Source: Rhynchospora pubera
Taxonomy: Eukaryota; Streptophyta; Magnoliopsida; Poales; Cyperaceae
DNA length: 64,000 nucleotides
Assembly: GCA_028095005.1 (NCBI GenBank)
Contig: CM051460.1
Location: 14,183,501-14,247,500, forward strand
Direction of reading: 5' to 3'
This document shows, in pieces, positions 11,801 through 20,610 of this stretch (position 1 is the first letter of the stretch; each line of letters starts with the position of its first letter). Under the pieces are notes generated by a model. That model ran no database searches. It had not been told where the DNA came from and was given only the letters and a program-made list of their open reading frames with translations. The translations under genes and the position numbers were made by a program.

Positions 11801-14800
11801 TGAGGAAGAGGTCAAGAGCCCTAAAGCCCTTAGAGTATACCAAAGAAGAAAGAAGCCAGCAAATGAGAAGGAAATAATAACCTATCAAAGAAGAAACAAA
11901 GGAACCAACAAAGGAAAGAACAAGTTGCTCAAAGGCGAATCCTCTCGTGATGACGCCACTTGTCATCGAGTTGGCCATCATGATTCCGACAAAGGCGAGT
12001 CCTCTGAGGTGCCACAGCCACAGACCGAAGCCACAGAAGAACATCAAACCAACTCAGAAGAGATGGCATATGACTATGAGATCGTGCTAGACCCTGCTGA
12101 ACAAATGGACCCTGCCGATCTACAAGGACGGCAACCAAGGACGGTAAACTTGGATATCCATATCCCTAACATTCCAGGTCAACCTGACCTTACTCTCGAG
12201 GAGTTGGGGGAAATAGTGCGGCAAATGGTCAACCAGATCTGGGAGGCCACGGCCACTGAAGAAGCGGATGGAGAAAATGAGCCCGCTGAACCAGAGATAG
12301 AGGAAAATGCCAGCACTGAACGGGGGGCAGCTGCCACCTCTACTGAAGACCAAGCTGAAAATACCGCCCCTTCAAATCAAAACCAAGAAGAAAACCAAAA
12401 CCAAAGCTCTAAATTATGCCAAGGTACTTCTGAAAATTGTCGGACAATAACTGTGAGTGAGTCCGACATAGATAGCGAAGAGGAGGAATCTCCAGCAACC
12501 CAAGGTGACAGCTCACAAAGTGAACCAAAACTCACTCAAAAGAAAATAGCCAAACCAAAAGAAAGCCCGTTTAAATCACGCGCGGCGGACAGCTCAAGAG
12601 AAATAGCTCAAGAAGTTGCAACAGATGGCCCCGCCCACCACACAAGGTCAAAGCAAGCACAACCGAGCATCGCTTTAGATAGGGGGCAAGCCCAACAACC
12701 GTCGAAGGAAGATAGCGCTGCCTTTACTTCAAGGGAAAAGCGTCAACTCCTAATAGACCTGGATTTCTGCACAAATGCCCTGAGAAGGATGACCAGGCAA
12801 AATATTGAGATACAAACCTTAGTCGAAACCCTGATAGCCAGGCTAAAGACCGAGCGAAAGGAAAGAATCTCGATGGAGGCAGAACTCAAAGCATTGAAAG
12901 ATCGCGCCCAGAAACAGGGGGCAGGTCAGAAAAAGGGCATGAAGTCTGGCCATGCTACCTCAGGCAACTCAGGAAACCTCCCACAAAGAAGGGGAGAGGC
13001 CGGCATTGTCATCCAAGAGGGACAAAGGCCAAAACCCAAAACTAATCATTCCCCAAGAAAAGGGAAAGGGAAAGCCAATGCAGAAGACCACCACCACAAA
13101 CCAAAGCACCTCTGGTCCCGTGATAACTCGTTCGGGGGTCCTGAAACAGACCGGCAAGAAAGAGGTGAGAGCTCACGTACGCGAGTGTGCCCTCCCGCCA
13201 GGTATGAGTCTGGCCATATGAGACACAGAAGTGCCGAAACCAATTCAACCCAACAAATAAAAAATGGACAAAACCACGCAGGGCAATACCGCATGAAAAT
13301 GAAATTGGTTAAGCTCGACAATGCTTCCCCTTACAACCAATTACCACATAAAATCAAGATAACAGGGAAACTGAAACCAAAATATGGAGGTTCCGATGGG
13401 CACTTCAGGCACAGGAACCGTATAAACCCTTGGGAAATGCCAGAAGCTGAAAATGGGGCACTCCGGGCACAAACCATAAATAGACAACCAAAACCATATA
13501 AAGCAAAGAAAGAAAATAATGCCGGAAGAAAGGCGTACTGCCGATACCACCAAGTCTGGGGGCACTCCAGAGAGGAATGCCTGACATGGTCTTGGAATGA
13601 CAATGACCCGTCAGATGAAGAAACAGAAGACGAAGTGTGCCGTGCCATAACCCGGGGTACAAGTTCTCAAACCTATGACGAGGAAACTGCCTCTGAATAT
13701 GAACATGATACTGGAAGGGAACTACAGTACAGTAGCCCAGAAGAGGAGCCGGTTGTACTGGCGATCAACTCCGCTGCAGTTAGACCACTGGGAAGTGATA
13801 CTGACCAAAGCGAAACAGAGGAAAGAGAAATCAAACCACCACCAAAACTAAACAAGGTGTCCAACCTAGTCCGGCAGGTCTCTACTAGAATCCGGCCAAA
13901 CATAAAAAACCACTGCAATGTTAGTCTGAGATCGGGCACTAGGATACCTGAGAGACAACCCCCCAGGGAAACGACCAACAATGAAATAAGAAACAGAAAT
14001 AATACAACAGCAGAAAGCGAAACAAGGTCCGATGGCAGACCTAAAATGTCCGTGGGAGATTACAATGTGGTCGCTCATTTGCGGAAAATCCCCTCACTGC
14101 TCAGTGTCTTTGATGCCTTGATGGTATCTCAGGAGCTGCGTGATGCCTTAATTTATGCACTACAAAACCCTGCCAGCTTCCAGGCCTATTTTGCCCAAGA
14201 AACCCGCGAAGAGGTAGCACAAGTCGACCAGGAACCGTACATTACCTTCACAGATGAGGACCTGATGGCGGGCACAGCCGATCATAATCGACCCTTGTAC
14301 ACCACAGGCACCATCTATGGCCGAAAAATCAACAAAGTCCTCATTGATCCTGGGTCCTCAATCAGCATCATGCCATTGAAAACGCTGGTACAGTTGTCGC
14401 TCAGCATTAAAGAAACAAGGAAAGATAAAATCCGAATCCATGGGTTTAACCACCAACACCAAAAGGCTCTTGGTTCCACAGTGATCGATATTACCTTTGG
14501 GAACCTGGTCACTCCGGTCAAATTCTTCATCATCGAAGCTGATACAACATACAAGGCACTGTTGGGGAGACCATGGCTCCACGCCAATGGATTGGTTCCC
14601 TCCACCCTGCACCAGTGCATTAAATATGTCAAAGATGGAAAACAATACGTGATTAAAGGAGACGATCAACCATTTGAGGCACACGAAGCCGAATTGGATG
14701 ATGCTAAATACTACAAACCCAAGTCCGGAAAGGGGGCAGCCACCAAACAAGGAAAGCTCTCTCCTGAAACCGTGAAGGAAGCAGTCAAAAACGCTGTGCT

Positions 14801-15110
14801 CAAAGCGGCCATAAAATCACAAATGCTCTTGGGTAGTGATAGTGAGACGGGATCGTCGGAAGGCACGGCCGAGGACATTAACTTACCCGCTCGAATGCAA
14901 CCAAATTATTCCAGTGAGGGTGAGGAGCAAAATACTCTGTCCATAGAAATCCTACCCCTAGAACACTGTAAAGACCTAACACCTCGGGAAAGTGAAGAAG
15001 TCATCCCGTTCAAAACCTTCACTGTCCCACCCAAAATAGAAGAGCTTGAAACAGGGCACGTTGTTCATCCCAGTATACAATTTGTCAAAATGGGGGAAAT
15101 TGAACACTAA
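5838..15110 (+). CDS. Giant Gag-protease polyprotein (3090 aa)
   Basis: This makes the particle protein and protease of the retrotransposon. In order it shows: a basic/proline-rich N-terminal extension (1-390); an acidic stretch with a coiled coil (about 399-450); the retrotransposon gag core (about 565-735); a C-X2-H-X4-H-X4-C knuckle (C837, H840, H845, C850); and a roughly 1700-residue acidic, low-complexity insertion. The insertion holds degenerate LRxxDP modules (about 1430-1875) and a second coiled coil (about 2296-2358). A second knuckle of identical spacing follows (C2568, H2571, H2576, C2581). Then come the Tat-type NVVAHLRKIPSLLSVFDAL segment (about 2740) and an aspartic protease with IDPGSS (D2837) and LLGRPWL (about 2907). 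Typical Tat gag-pro proteins are far shorter. The frame stays open to a TAA at 15108, and pol continues in the same frame after it. The protease motif has Pro where DTG/DSG is usual. Confidence 0.93.
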   Translation: MFTWSQIVKGERLRHMKAAATGTLYMPVQAVVQISPVVLAGEASVKVSGKPALNTKKGRAANTHIKGATAPKLKKEKRTRISRAQALHLVQQPDTITDLSLSNTFAPLHVLKKGGEAMRLREDWELPMYAPVSETEKVTHPKHKAVEAIHTAFRIVKRSRKSRRIVTAIPANPNKPSIKDRLKFPAHQRLRFPYREDNREGDTDYSASEKRTVAHPPSVFDRLTFPSLQPNARSMKAKGKVKKVWKPKQPEPIPAPEQNTGGTKRWVPKGKDTSLASQMASQMMKNKTKKKYVMRKKRNADSASVYHVSVNDDEDDDEETAEVRMVGTGSQEPPHSESVPVETRGQKGKASASKPPKRVGRPRNRSPVVEEVVQQTTDNIASDEEDPNLDHGSSSEDVDEEIEILEEISDEMAQLRKELEEKTKQLEQLQAENARVTAACAEVQKHMAKKEARPSYAVSNNDVPKSTETQGMAPKPKSKNKKKTKKSHSKIVREKDSSSSETSEEELLERKETSVIDPEAIMEKMQRAMDQKLQSLGIGGTQLPVNFTGRPYPARFDQLDYPKGHIVPKFKVFDGVGNKITPSQHLSHFITSCGNTARREEWLLRQFSQSLSGVAFDWYASLEADSIKSWKEMANAFCARFRTTPHRVSVTNLVNARQKQGESVSDYVSRWETMYTGCQSNISESEAVRMLLNSIHAPMKVWMVGHNVTTFEHLVAMVARYEEVEPEMNQLYYSIKEKDKEKGKKLEIKTTKAVKAITNQAEGTGSAQWGKNGETKDGNPQSRAQRPTLRELKSKPYSFKKEKTLKLFKQAMEVLEVRLPQCKRPEEEDKVNHPNYCVYHRVLGHNIEDCYVFKDWLEQKIQEGAISLHDDARQEPAPHAISNGAPSASSRRVSVTTDGKPPTTWSVYLNKNTRKKLRALQAEPQLKWKSPIMPVVPKRLKPMKTQPKPMTRNATTGNVRSRQAFWRKTSPETVEDPYVQEKPTQTTLADFISPKVAAQISGQVWQELKGEGEEKKEEEFWTAACHHVSGNEEEYEESSNQQEPAQADTRTSTTNEQNPTESSSSSVPTQHAWSTVTVQPMTQSGKKKKEILEIKKLDKALIRKGKEPDRMTLPFKINGQDRKVFVDIHDECLDSEGVPSLKNLGFNLVIPKKKGESGIPPETIAILAEHVSELMKQTIAVTSFVRNQVNKEASTSTNTQNAQDIPGFTDEEYEWSDPDPPSQDESYDFGSNFDSDEERGGGGSGGISCNTISTSAIDADPEGNSGEKEEKLTKEEETEMIAQIEEATQAILSSAVTNQNPQEDDDAFYEALEGCQPASYRRIKMYMKAREQWRDLSYWCGQTNLHPILEAEIALNPSWWIQELIHGDDVDQLLASWLANRFWTKETPLNISKQKTHEPAEHCRYLSDAGESEEEAEEEGDDSLPHISFNAVAEYVDFLMQLKTQEPDLFQQELRVDEEIENMSDSGTYEQQVENMAIRKAAVDIVVQNEWDKKDPDPNHPTDFEIMRAHLANTEDSHLWENIEVTETDLAEYESSMGNQAHLNQINQTFLADDFSQYLRNLRVSDPVGYHGVLNPENPQQYQGYERQAIARTVEEIADETGREEGEINPEATPLRTTRRRRSRRIRRSRHTSGPRAEVTFPTQAIETSNQVGIVQGESSQQAPEEEEYNEHDSLVEWYVSELRELRITDPRAFRRATHPKDPDFTEEFEREAIATVLKEVNKGKIPQCSDSEDSGGSPRFFFCGKTSDGNAQNSESDSDEEEAEREPEVESDHEEPQPSTLQGSSILMASGSGPPADITSAFEGLNISQATRILSYMEHLRREDPAFLNFIAQHAEILQQPGASYERLRRTHPRETARFRAQIERLYKISNDIDNNSSDDDGSDTGNCRYISGSGSDDSESENYDHRSARIAAWTDDDEPSLKPCNKRRQQGRNARMTVRPQPEWDENARRELEQAIAETEAMTTNELMRNLRVNSDDDTYCPTEDDEEEVKSPKALRVYQRRKKPANEKEIITYQRRNKGTNKGKNKLLKGESSRDDATCHRVGHHDSDKGESSEVPQPQTEATEEHQTNSEEMAYDYEIVLDPAEQMDPADLQGRQPRTVNLDIHIPNIPGQPDLTLEELGEIVRQMVNQIWEATATEEADGENEPAEPEIEENASTERGAAATSTEDQAENTAPSNQNQEENQNQSSKLCQGTSENCRTITVSESDIDSEEEESPATQGDSSQSEPKLTQKKIAKPKESPFKSRAADSSREIAQEVATDGPAHHTRSKQAQPSIALDRGQAQQPSKEDSAAFTSREKRQLLIDLDFCTNALRRMTRQNIEIQTLVETLIARLKTERKERISMEAELKALKDRAQKQGAGQKKGMKSGHATSGNSGNLPQRRGEAGIVIQEGQRPKPKTNHSPRKGKGKANAEDHHHKPKHLWSRDNSFGGPETDRQERGESSRTRVCPPARYESGHMRHRSAETNSTQQIKNGQNHAGQYRMKMKLVKLDNASPYNQLPHKIKITGKLKPKYGGSDGHFRHRNRINPWEMPEAENGALRAQTINRQPKPYKAKKENNAGRKAYCRYHQVWGHSREECLTWSWNDNDPSDEETEDEVCRAITRGTSSQTYDEETASEYEHDTGRELQYSSPEEEPVVLAINSAAVRPLGSDTDQSETEEREIKPPPKLNKVSNLVRQVSTRIRPNIKNHCNVSLRSGTRIPERQPPRETTNNEIRNRNNTTAESETRSDGRPKMSVGDYNVVAHLRKIPSLLSVFDALMVSQELRDALIYALQNPASFQAYFAQETREEVAQVDQEPYITFTDEDLMAGTADHNRPLYTTGTIYGRKINKVLIDPGSSISIMPLKTLVQLSLSIKETRKDKIRIHGFNHQHQKALGSTVIDITFGNLVTPVKFFIIEADTTYKALLGRPWLHANGLVPSTLHQCIKYVKDGKQYVIKGDDQPFEAHEAELDDAKYYKPKSGKGAATKQGKLSPETVKEAVKNAVLKAAIKSQMLLGSDSETGSSEGTAEDINLPARMQPNYSSEGEEQNTLSIEILPLEHCKDLTPRESEEVIPFKTFTVPPKIEELETGHVVHPSIQFVKMGEIEH
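15108..15110 (+). other. Single in-frame TAA between gag-pro and pol
   Basis: Gag-pro and pol share one frame. After this TAA the frame is open with no further stop until 19038. The first in-frame ATG lies roughly 160 bp later, and the nearest ATG (15112) is in another frame with an early stop. The arrangement suggests stop-codon readthrough. Removal by splicing is also possible, since Ogre elements splice between protease and RT; a candidate acceptor CCCCCTCAG lies at about 15174-15182. Confidence 0.6.
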
Positions 15111-18100
15111 AATGAGGAGTCAAACTCCGAAAACTGGGAACAATGGCTCGTAGAGGAAACCAGGAAGACGGGGATTCCCCCTCAGCTTCAAGACACCACC
15201 AGCACACGGTTGGTTGAATTGTTTCGTAAGGCACAATGCCTAGAGCCCATTCCTGAAAAGCGAGCAAGAATGTTCCGAGATATGTGGAATGGCTACTCTA
15301 ATGAAGTTGTAAAACTCAATGGGAAGATTGCTAACACAAGGGGCCTAGGATTCGAACCTCGAACCAAGGGCTCAGGGTCAAACACTCCTCAAAGACCACG
15401 ACAGCACTCTTGCTGTCGCATAACAATCACTGAAATCAGGGAAGGCGAAACAACCCCAGATGAAGGTGAATCTTCAGAAACAGAACAATTTATCCTAGCA
15501 GCCAAAAATGCGCCAAAGGAGCTAGAAGAAGGTGGTCAAAATACCATCGATAAATTGAAGGAAATCAACCTAGGAACTGAGGAAAATCCAAAACCTATGT
15601 TCATTAGCACCTCCCTTCCTCAGGAGATGCAGGATGAACTGATCAAACTGCTAAAGGAATATCAGGATTGCTTCGCATGGAGCTACAGTGAAATGCCCGG
15701 GCTAGATCCAGCAATAGCAGTCCACAAACTCAAAATTGACAAAGAACTCAAGCCAGTCAAACAAGGACCCCGGAGAATGAGGGTCGAATTGGAAGAAAAG
15801 GTGACAGCCGAAGTCAAAAAGCTCATCAGTGCTGGATTCATAAGGGAGGAAGAAACGCCCGACTGGGTGGCTAACATTGTCCCAGTGAAGAAAAAGAACG
15901 GACAAATCAGAGTCTGTGTCGATTTTAGGGATTTAAACAAGGCTTGCCCTAAAGATGACTTCCCTCTGCCAGTGACGGAAATCATAATAGACCACACCTC
16001 GTCCCACGGGATATATTCCTTTGTAGACGGATACTCAGGATACAACCAAATCAAAATGGATGAGAGTGACCAAAAGCACACTGCCTTCCGTACCCCAATT
16101 GGTATCTACTGCTATAAAGTCATGCCTTTCGGCCTCAAAAATGCAGGAGCCACATACCAAAGAGCCATGACCAAAATCTTTGATGACCTCATACATAAGG
16201 TGGTAGAATGTTATGTAGACGACCTTGTTGTGAAGTCCCATACCCATGAACAACACTTAGAGAACCTGAGGCTAATGTTTGAGCGGTTGAGACAACACAC
16301 TCTGAAACTTAACCCCCTGAAATGCGCCTTCATGGTGTCATCAGGAAAGTTTCTAGGCTTCGTGGTGCGGCACCGAGGCATTGAAATTGATCCTGATAAA
16401 ATCAAAGCCATCCAAGAACTGTCCCCTCCACGGACACTCAAACAACTCCGGTCTCTCCAAGGACGCTTGGCGTATATCAGGAGATTCATAGCCAACTTGT
16501 CAGGCAAAATCAAGCCTTTTACCAGGCTCACCAAAAAGGATGTCCCCTTTAAATGGGATGAAGAATGCCAGAAATCTTTTGATGACATCAAGCAATACCT
16601 GCAAAAACCTCCTGTGTTGGCGGCACCCATCCAGGGAAAATCTCTCATTCTCTATACCACCGCCTTGGACGGATCCCTGGGGGCATTGCTCGCCCAGGAG
16701 AATGAAGAAGGAAAGGAAAATGCCCTGTATTACCTCAGCAGAATGCTTGTGGGGGCAGAACATGCATACACGCCAATCGAAAAGCATTGCCTAGCCTTGA
16801 TCTTCGCAGTAAAGAAGCTTAGGCATTATATGTTGGCCCATAAAGTCACATTAATCTCCAAAACTGACCCATTGAAGTACCTCATGACCCGACCGATGCT
16901 TACCGGAAGGCTGGCAAGGTGGGCAGTGGCTCTGATGGAATTTGATATAGCATATGCGCCCCAAAAGGCTATCAAAGGACAAGCACTAGCTGATTTCCTA
17001 GCTGCTCATCCTATACCTGATGATTCTCCACTAGCATGCGACTTCCCTGATGAGGAGGCTATGCAGATAGAGGAAAATAAAACTTGCTGGAAGCTATACT
17101 TCGATGGATCTTCCTCCATTCGACCAGCAGTCAAACCAAACTTACCAAAACGACAAGCAGGTGTAGGATTGGTGTTTGTCACCCCAGAGAAAGGCATTCT
17201 CCGACATGCTCTGAGCCTAACCGAACCATGCACAAACAACGAAGCTGAATATGAGGCCCTGATAGCTGGACTTGAAATTGCCCTTCAAATGGGTATTGAG
17301 CAGTTAGAAGTCTACGGAGATTCTCAGCTCATCCTGAGTCAGATCGAAGGCCTCTTCAAAATAAGAAAACCAGAATTGGTCAAGTACCATGAAAAGACCC
17401 TAGAATTGATGGCCAAATTTACATATATTACCTTCCAGAAAGTCCCGAGGTCTCTGAATGGCAAAGCGGATGCATTGGCTAGGCTGGCTAATGAACTCGG
17501 TGACCCGAATCAGGAAGAAATCCAAGTCCTGGTTCACCGCAGAAGATCCTTGTCCTCTTGCTTCCCAAAAGAAAAAAACGAGGAGGAAGAAACCCTGTTT
17601 ACTGACATCCAAACACTCGAAAGAGAACATGAAAAAGAATGGAGGGAAATCGCACAAGCCATGACAACCGAAGGTTCGAACCAAGAGGACTGGAGACAGC
17701 CCTTTCTTGACTACTTCCAACAAGGAAGATTACCTCTGAACAAGGCCATTAGGGAGCAAATCAGAAAAAGGGCCCTAAGGTTCGTGTATGTGAACAACAC
17801 ACTCTATTGGAGATCCTACGAAGGATCATGGCTTAGATGCATATCAAAAACCGAAGCCAACCAAGTTATGCAAGAAATTCACTCGGGAGTATGCGGAGCC
17901 CATCAATCGGGCTCTCGGATGCGAGTACAAATCAAACTAATGGGCTACTACTGGCCCACCATGATCAATGACTGCGAAAACTTCTCCAGACGATGCCACA
18001 TGTGCCAAATTCATGGAGATTTTATACACCAACACCCAAACACACTACATCCAACCGTGGTATCATGGCCCTTCGAAATCTGGGGGACAGATATCATAGG

Positions 18101-19040
18101 TCCCATTGACCCACCAGCCTCAAATGGGCACCGCTTTATATTGGCCGCTACGGATTACTTCTCCAAATGGGCCGAAGCCAGGTCATACCGTGAAATTAAG
18201 GCCTCGGATGTGGTCAGGTTCTTCACCACTCAAGTGCTTTATAGATATGGAAATCCAAGGAAAATAATCTCCGACAATGGGACGACCTTCAAGAATGCCA
18301 AAATTGAGGCCTTCGCCGATAAACACAAAATTGAATGGAGATATTCCTCCATCTATAACCCAAGGGCCAATGGACTGGCGGAGGCCTTCAACAAAACACT
18401 GATCAAGATCCTTCGCAAAACCATTGGAGATAATCAAAGAAACTGGCATGAAAAGCTGCATGAAGCATTGTGGGCATACCGCATCACCCATAAAACAACA
18501 ACCCAAGCTACGCCCTATTCCTTGGTATATGGGGCAGAAGCAGTCCTACCAATCGAGGTGGAACTCCCGTCACTGAGAGTAGCTATGGCAGCACAAATCC
18601 CTTTGACCAAACAAACGCAACTGAGGTTGCAAGAGTTGGATGGAATGGATGAAAAAAGACTGGCAGCTCAACAAAACCTGGAGTTATATCAAGCCAGAAT
18701 GACGCGAGCTTATGAAAAGCTATCAAGACCCAGAACATTCAAGAAAGGAGAACTAGTGTTAGTTTTGAGGCGACCTATCCTCGGCCGACACCATGGTCCT
18801 AAATTTGCACCAAATTGGGAAGGCCCCTATGTCATAGAACAAGCATATGAAGGTGGAGCCTACCTACTTGCAGATTCGAATGGAAAACACCCTGTCTCCT
18901 CCATAAATGGGAGATACCTGAAGAAATATTATGGGCAAAACTACCCCGATGTTTCCGCAACCCACCAAAGCCAAAGGAAGAGCGGCCAACAAACTGACTG
19001 GGCAGATAATTGCGAGGCGGTCAACCACCTCTTCGCTTAA
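15111..19040 (+). CDS. Pol polyprotein: RT, RNase H, second (archaeal-type) RNase H, integrase
   Basis: This copies the RNA genome and integrates the DNA. Residue numbers count from the TTG at 15210, although the frame is open from 15111. Reverse transcriptase spans about 180-370, with the catalytic YVDD at 335-338 and the upstream VDFRDLNKACP motif. The RT-linked RNase H follows (about 465-595). A second RNase H typical of the Tat lineage follows (about 627-763), with D632, E678, D704 and D754 in FDGSS, NNEAEYEAL, GDSQL and ADALA. Integrase has an HHCC zinc-binding region ending in CHMC (929-932) and the catalytic triad D961, D1022, E1058, with 35 residues between the last two. All catalytic residues are present. 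It lacks its own good start codon, so expression should depend on passing the upstream TAA or on splicing. Confidence 0.95.
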   Translation, partial: NEESNSENWEQWLVEETRKTGIPPQLQDTTSTRLVELFRKAQCLEPIPEKRARMFRDMWNGYSNEVVKLNGKIANTRGLGFEPRTKGSGSNTPQRPRQHSCCRITITEIREGETTPDEGESSETEQFILAAKNAPKELEEGGQNTIDKLKEINLGTEENPKPMFISTSLPQEMQDELIKLLKEYQDCFAWSYSEMPGLDPAIAVHKLKIDKELKPVKQGPRRMRVELEEKVTAEVKKLISAGFIREEETPDWVANIVPVKKKNGQIRVCVDFRDLNKACPKDDFPLPVTEIIIDHTSSHGIYSFVDGYSGYNQIKMDESDQKHTAFRTPIGIYCYKVMPFGLKNAGATYQRAMTKIFDDLIHKVVECYVDDLVVKSHTHEQHLENLRLMFERLRQHTLKLNPLKCAFMVSSGKFLGFVVRHRGIEIDPDKIKAIQELSPPRTLKQLRSLQGRLAYIRRFIANLSGKIKPFTRLTKKDVPFKWDEECQKSFDDIKQYLQKPPVLAAPIQGKSLILYTTALDGSLGALLAQENEEGKENALYYLSRMLVGAEHAYTPIEKHCLALIFAVKKLRHYMLAHKVTLISKTDPLKYLMTRPMLTGRLARWAVALMEFDIAYAPQKAIKGQALADFLAAHPIPDDSPLACDFPDEEAMQIEENKTCWKLYFDGSSSIRPAVKPNLPKRQAGVGLVFVTPEKGILRHALSLTEPCTNNEAEYEALIAGLEIALQMGIEQLEVYGDSQLILSQIEGLFKIRKPELVKYHEKTLELMAKFTYITFQKVPRSLNGKADALARLANELGDPNQEEIQVLVHRRRSLSSCFPKEKNEEEETLFTDIQTLEREHEKEWREIAQAMTTEGSNQEDWRQPFLDYFQQGRLPLNKAIREQIRKRALRFVYVNNTLYWRSYEGSWLRCISKTEANQVMQEIHSGVCGAHQSGSRMRVQIKLMGYYWPTMINDCENFSRRCHMCQIHGDFIHQHPNTLHPTVVSWPFEIWGTDIIGPIDPPASNGHRFILAATDYFSKWAEARSYREIKASDVVRFFTTQVLYRYGNPRKIISDNGTTFKNAKIEAFADKHKIEWRYSSIYNPRANGLAEAFNKTLIKILRKTIGDNQRNWHEKLHEALWAYRITHKTTTQATPYSLVYGAEAVLPIEVELPSLRVAMAAQIPLTKQTQLRLQELDGMDEKRLAAQQNLELYQARMTRAYEKLSRPRTFKKGELVLVLRRPILGRHHGPKFAPNWEGPYVIEQAYEGGAYLLADSNGKHPVSSINGRYLKKYYGQNYPDVSATHQSQRKSGQQTDWADNCEAVNHLFA

Positions 19041-19608
19041 GTAAGAATCTCTCACGTCCTACCGGGTCAAGGCTCGACAGAGTACTCCGTTCCTTTGAAC
19101 ACTATGGGGTATTCCTGAGTCAAAACCCTAAAGTAATAAATTAACCTTTAAATAAAATAAACCCTTCAAAATTCCCTAAAATGACCCCAAGTTGAAATCC
19201 TAAATAAAATCCAAGCCCAACAAAAAATGCATCTTATTCCAAAGCATAAAAGCATGTGATCAAAAGAAACTAGACCAAGCTAAAAGTATAGCTCAAATAA
19301 AAGATTAAAACCAAATCTCCCTAAATATTCTCAAATCCCTAAATAAAAAGGCAAATTTCAAAGTCCAGAATCCAAAACTTCTAAAAATGTACACAAAATG
19401 CTCTGTCCCACCGGGCCAAAGTAAAAGGAGTGTTCTGTCCTTATGGACATTCATAGAATATCCCCTATACAAATGGCCTACACCCCAAAATATGACCCTA
19501 AAAAGTCTTGTGCTTTGTCCTTAAAACAAAGTACTAGGTGCCTGTTCATCTCACCGAACTAAAGGATGAACAAAAGTTCCGTGTCTTGAACTCTAAATTA
19601 AGACACAA

Positions 19609-19680
19609 ACGGTGAAATTTACCAAACGGTGAAACTTACCTAATGGTGAAACTTACCAAACGCTGAAACTTATCATGGGA
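19609..19680 (+). repeat. Short tandem array ACGGTGAAACTTACCAA
   Basis: Four consecutive copies of a 17-18 bp unit with single-base changes (GGTGAAATTTACC, GGTGAAACTTACC twice, GCTGAAACTTATC). Confidence 0.75.
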
Positions 19681-19916
19681 TTAGTCAAAACCACATCCTC
19701 AATAGTTACAGATTGAAAAAAAAGACAACCTGTCTATTCAAAATGTAATCCTTGCCAAAACCTACCAAAAAATGGATGAAGACCAAACCAAACCTGAAAG
19801 CCCCTCTGAAAACGGAGAATACCACGGCTGATGTCCGCCAACCATGTCAAGGAATAGGCCTCATAAATCCTAATACCCAGAGGGGCCCATGGTCGTGTTG
19901 GGCCTTAAACCACCGA

Positions 19917-20335
19917 CTACGGTATGTTCCTAGCTGCCGTACCCAAAGAGCCAGGAGAAAAAAAAAAAAACAATCTCACAACATAAGCATGTCCCTACGG
20001 TATGTTCCTAGCTGCCGTACCCAAAGAGCCAGGAGAAAACCCATCTCACCACATCAGAAGAGTGATATGGAACAGACAAGTCCCGACGGTACATCCCTTA
20101 CCGTCATACCAAAACAACCAACAGAAAATGATGCACAAAGTCCCGCCGCGGCCATGCTCATTGCACGCCGTACCCACTGCGTGCCATACCCGGAACGCCT
20201 ATTCTACATGTCGGAGCGGTAATATGGAGCAAACAAGTCCCATCAGAATGGTCCTAGCTACCAAGGCAACAATGTAGAATAGACAAACCCTACCGGTATG
20301 TTCCTTGCTGCCGTAACCAAAGAGCAGGGAGAATA
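19917..20335 (+). repeat. Degenerate tandem repeat with TACGG...CCGTA pairing
   Basis: Three clear copies (19917-19960, 19995-20039, 20290-20333) share GGTATGTTCCTAGCTGCCGT followed by ACCCAAAGAGCCAGGAGAA. More eroded copies with ACAAGTCCC and ACGGTA words lie between them. Each good copy can fold through TACGG and CCGTA. Confidence 0.75.
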
Positions 20336-20610
20336 ACAAAAACATCTGTCCCACTAGCGATATCTGAGGTCGCTATCTGTGACAATCTAAACCAAATTAC
20401 TAATAAACCTCAACAGATGCCCCCAAACCAAGATCAACAGACCAAAAGTTATTAGGCTTCCAGATTGCCTTAATCAAACCATAAAATTAAAATACCAGAC
20501 ATAAACCACTTGAAATTACCACAGTTTGAACAACAACAAAAAAAAAACAAACAACACGAAATAAGGCAATGAAAACAACAAGACCAGATGATCAAACATC
20601 CGAGATTTCC

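Larger units (their letters stand above)
19041..20610 (+). other. Spacer between pol and the antisense genes
   Basis: Non-coding, A-rich. It contains a four-copy ACGGTGAAACTTACCAA-like array (about 19609-19680), a GTGTCTT/AAGACAC hairpin at about 19592-19617, and a degenerate tandem repeat at 19917-20335. The longest ORF here (19752-20222) follows the repeats and has no family resemblance. Pol and the antisense genes converge on this spacer, so it may hold terminators for both strands. Confidence 0.6.

Noticed and set aside
15112..15153. Reinitiation start for pol at the ATG just after the gag-pro stop
   Set aside because: That ATG is in another frame and meets a stop after about 13 codons.
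19752..20222. 156-codon ORF after pol
   Set aside because: Runs through a tandem repeat, with a repeated peptide and no family resemblance.
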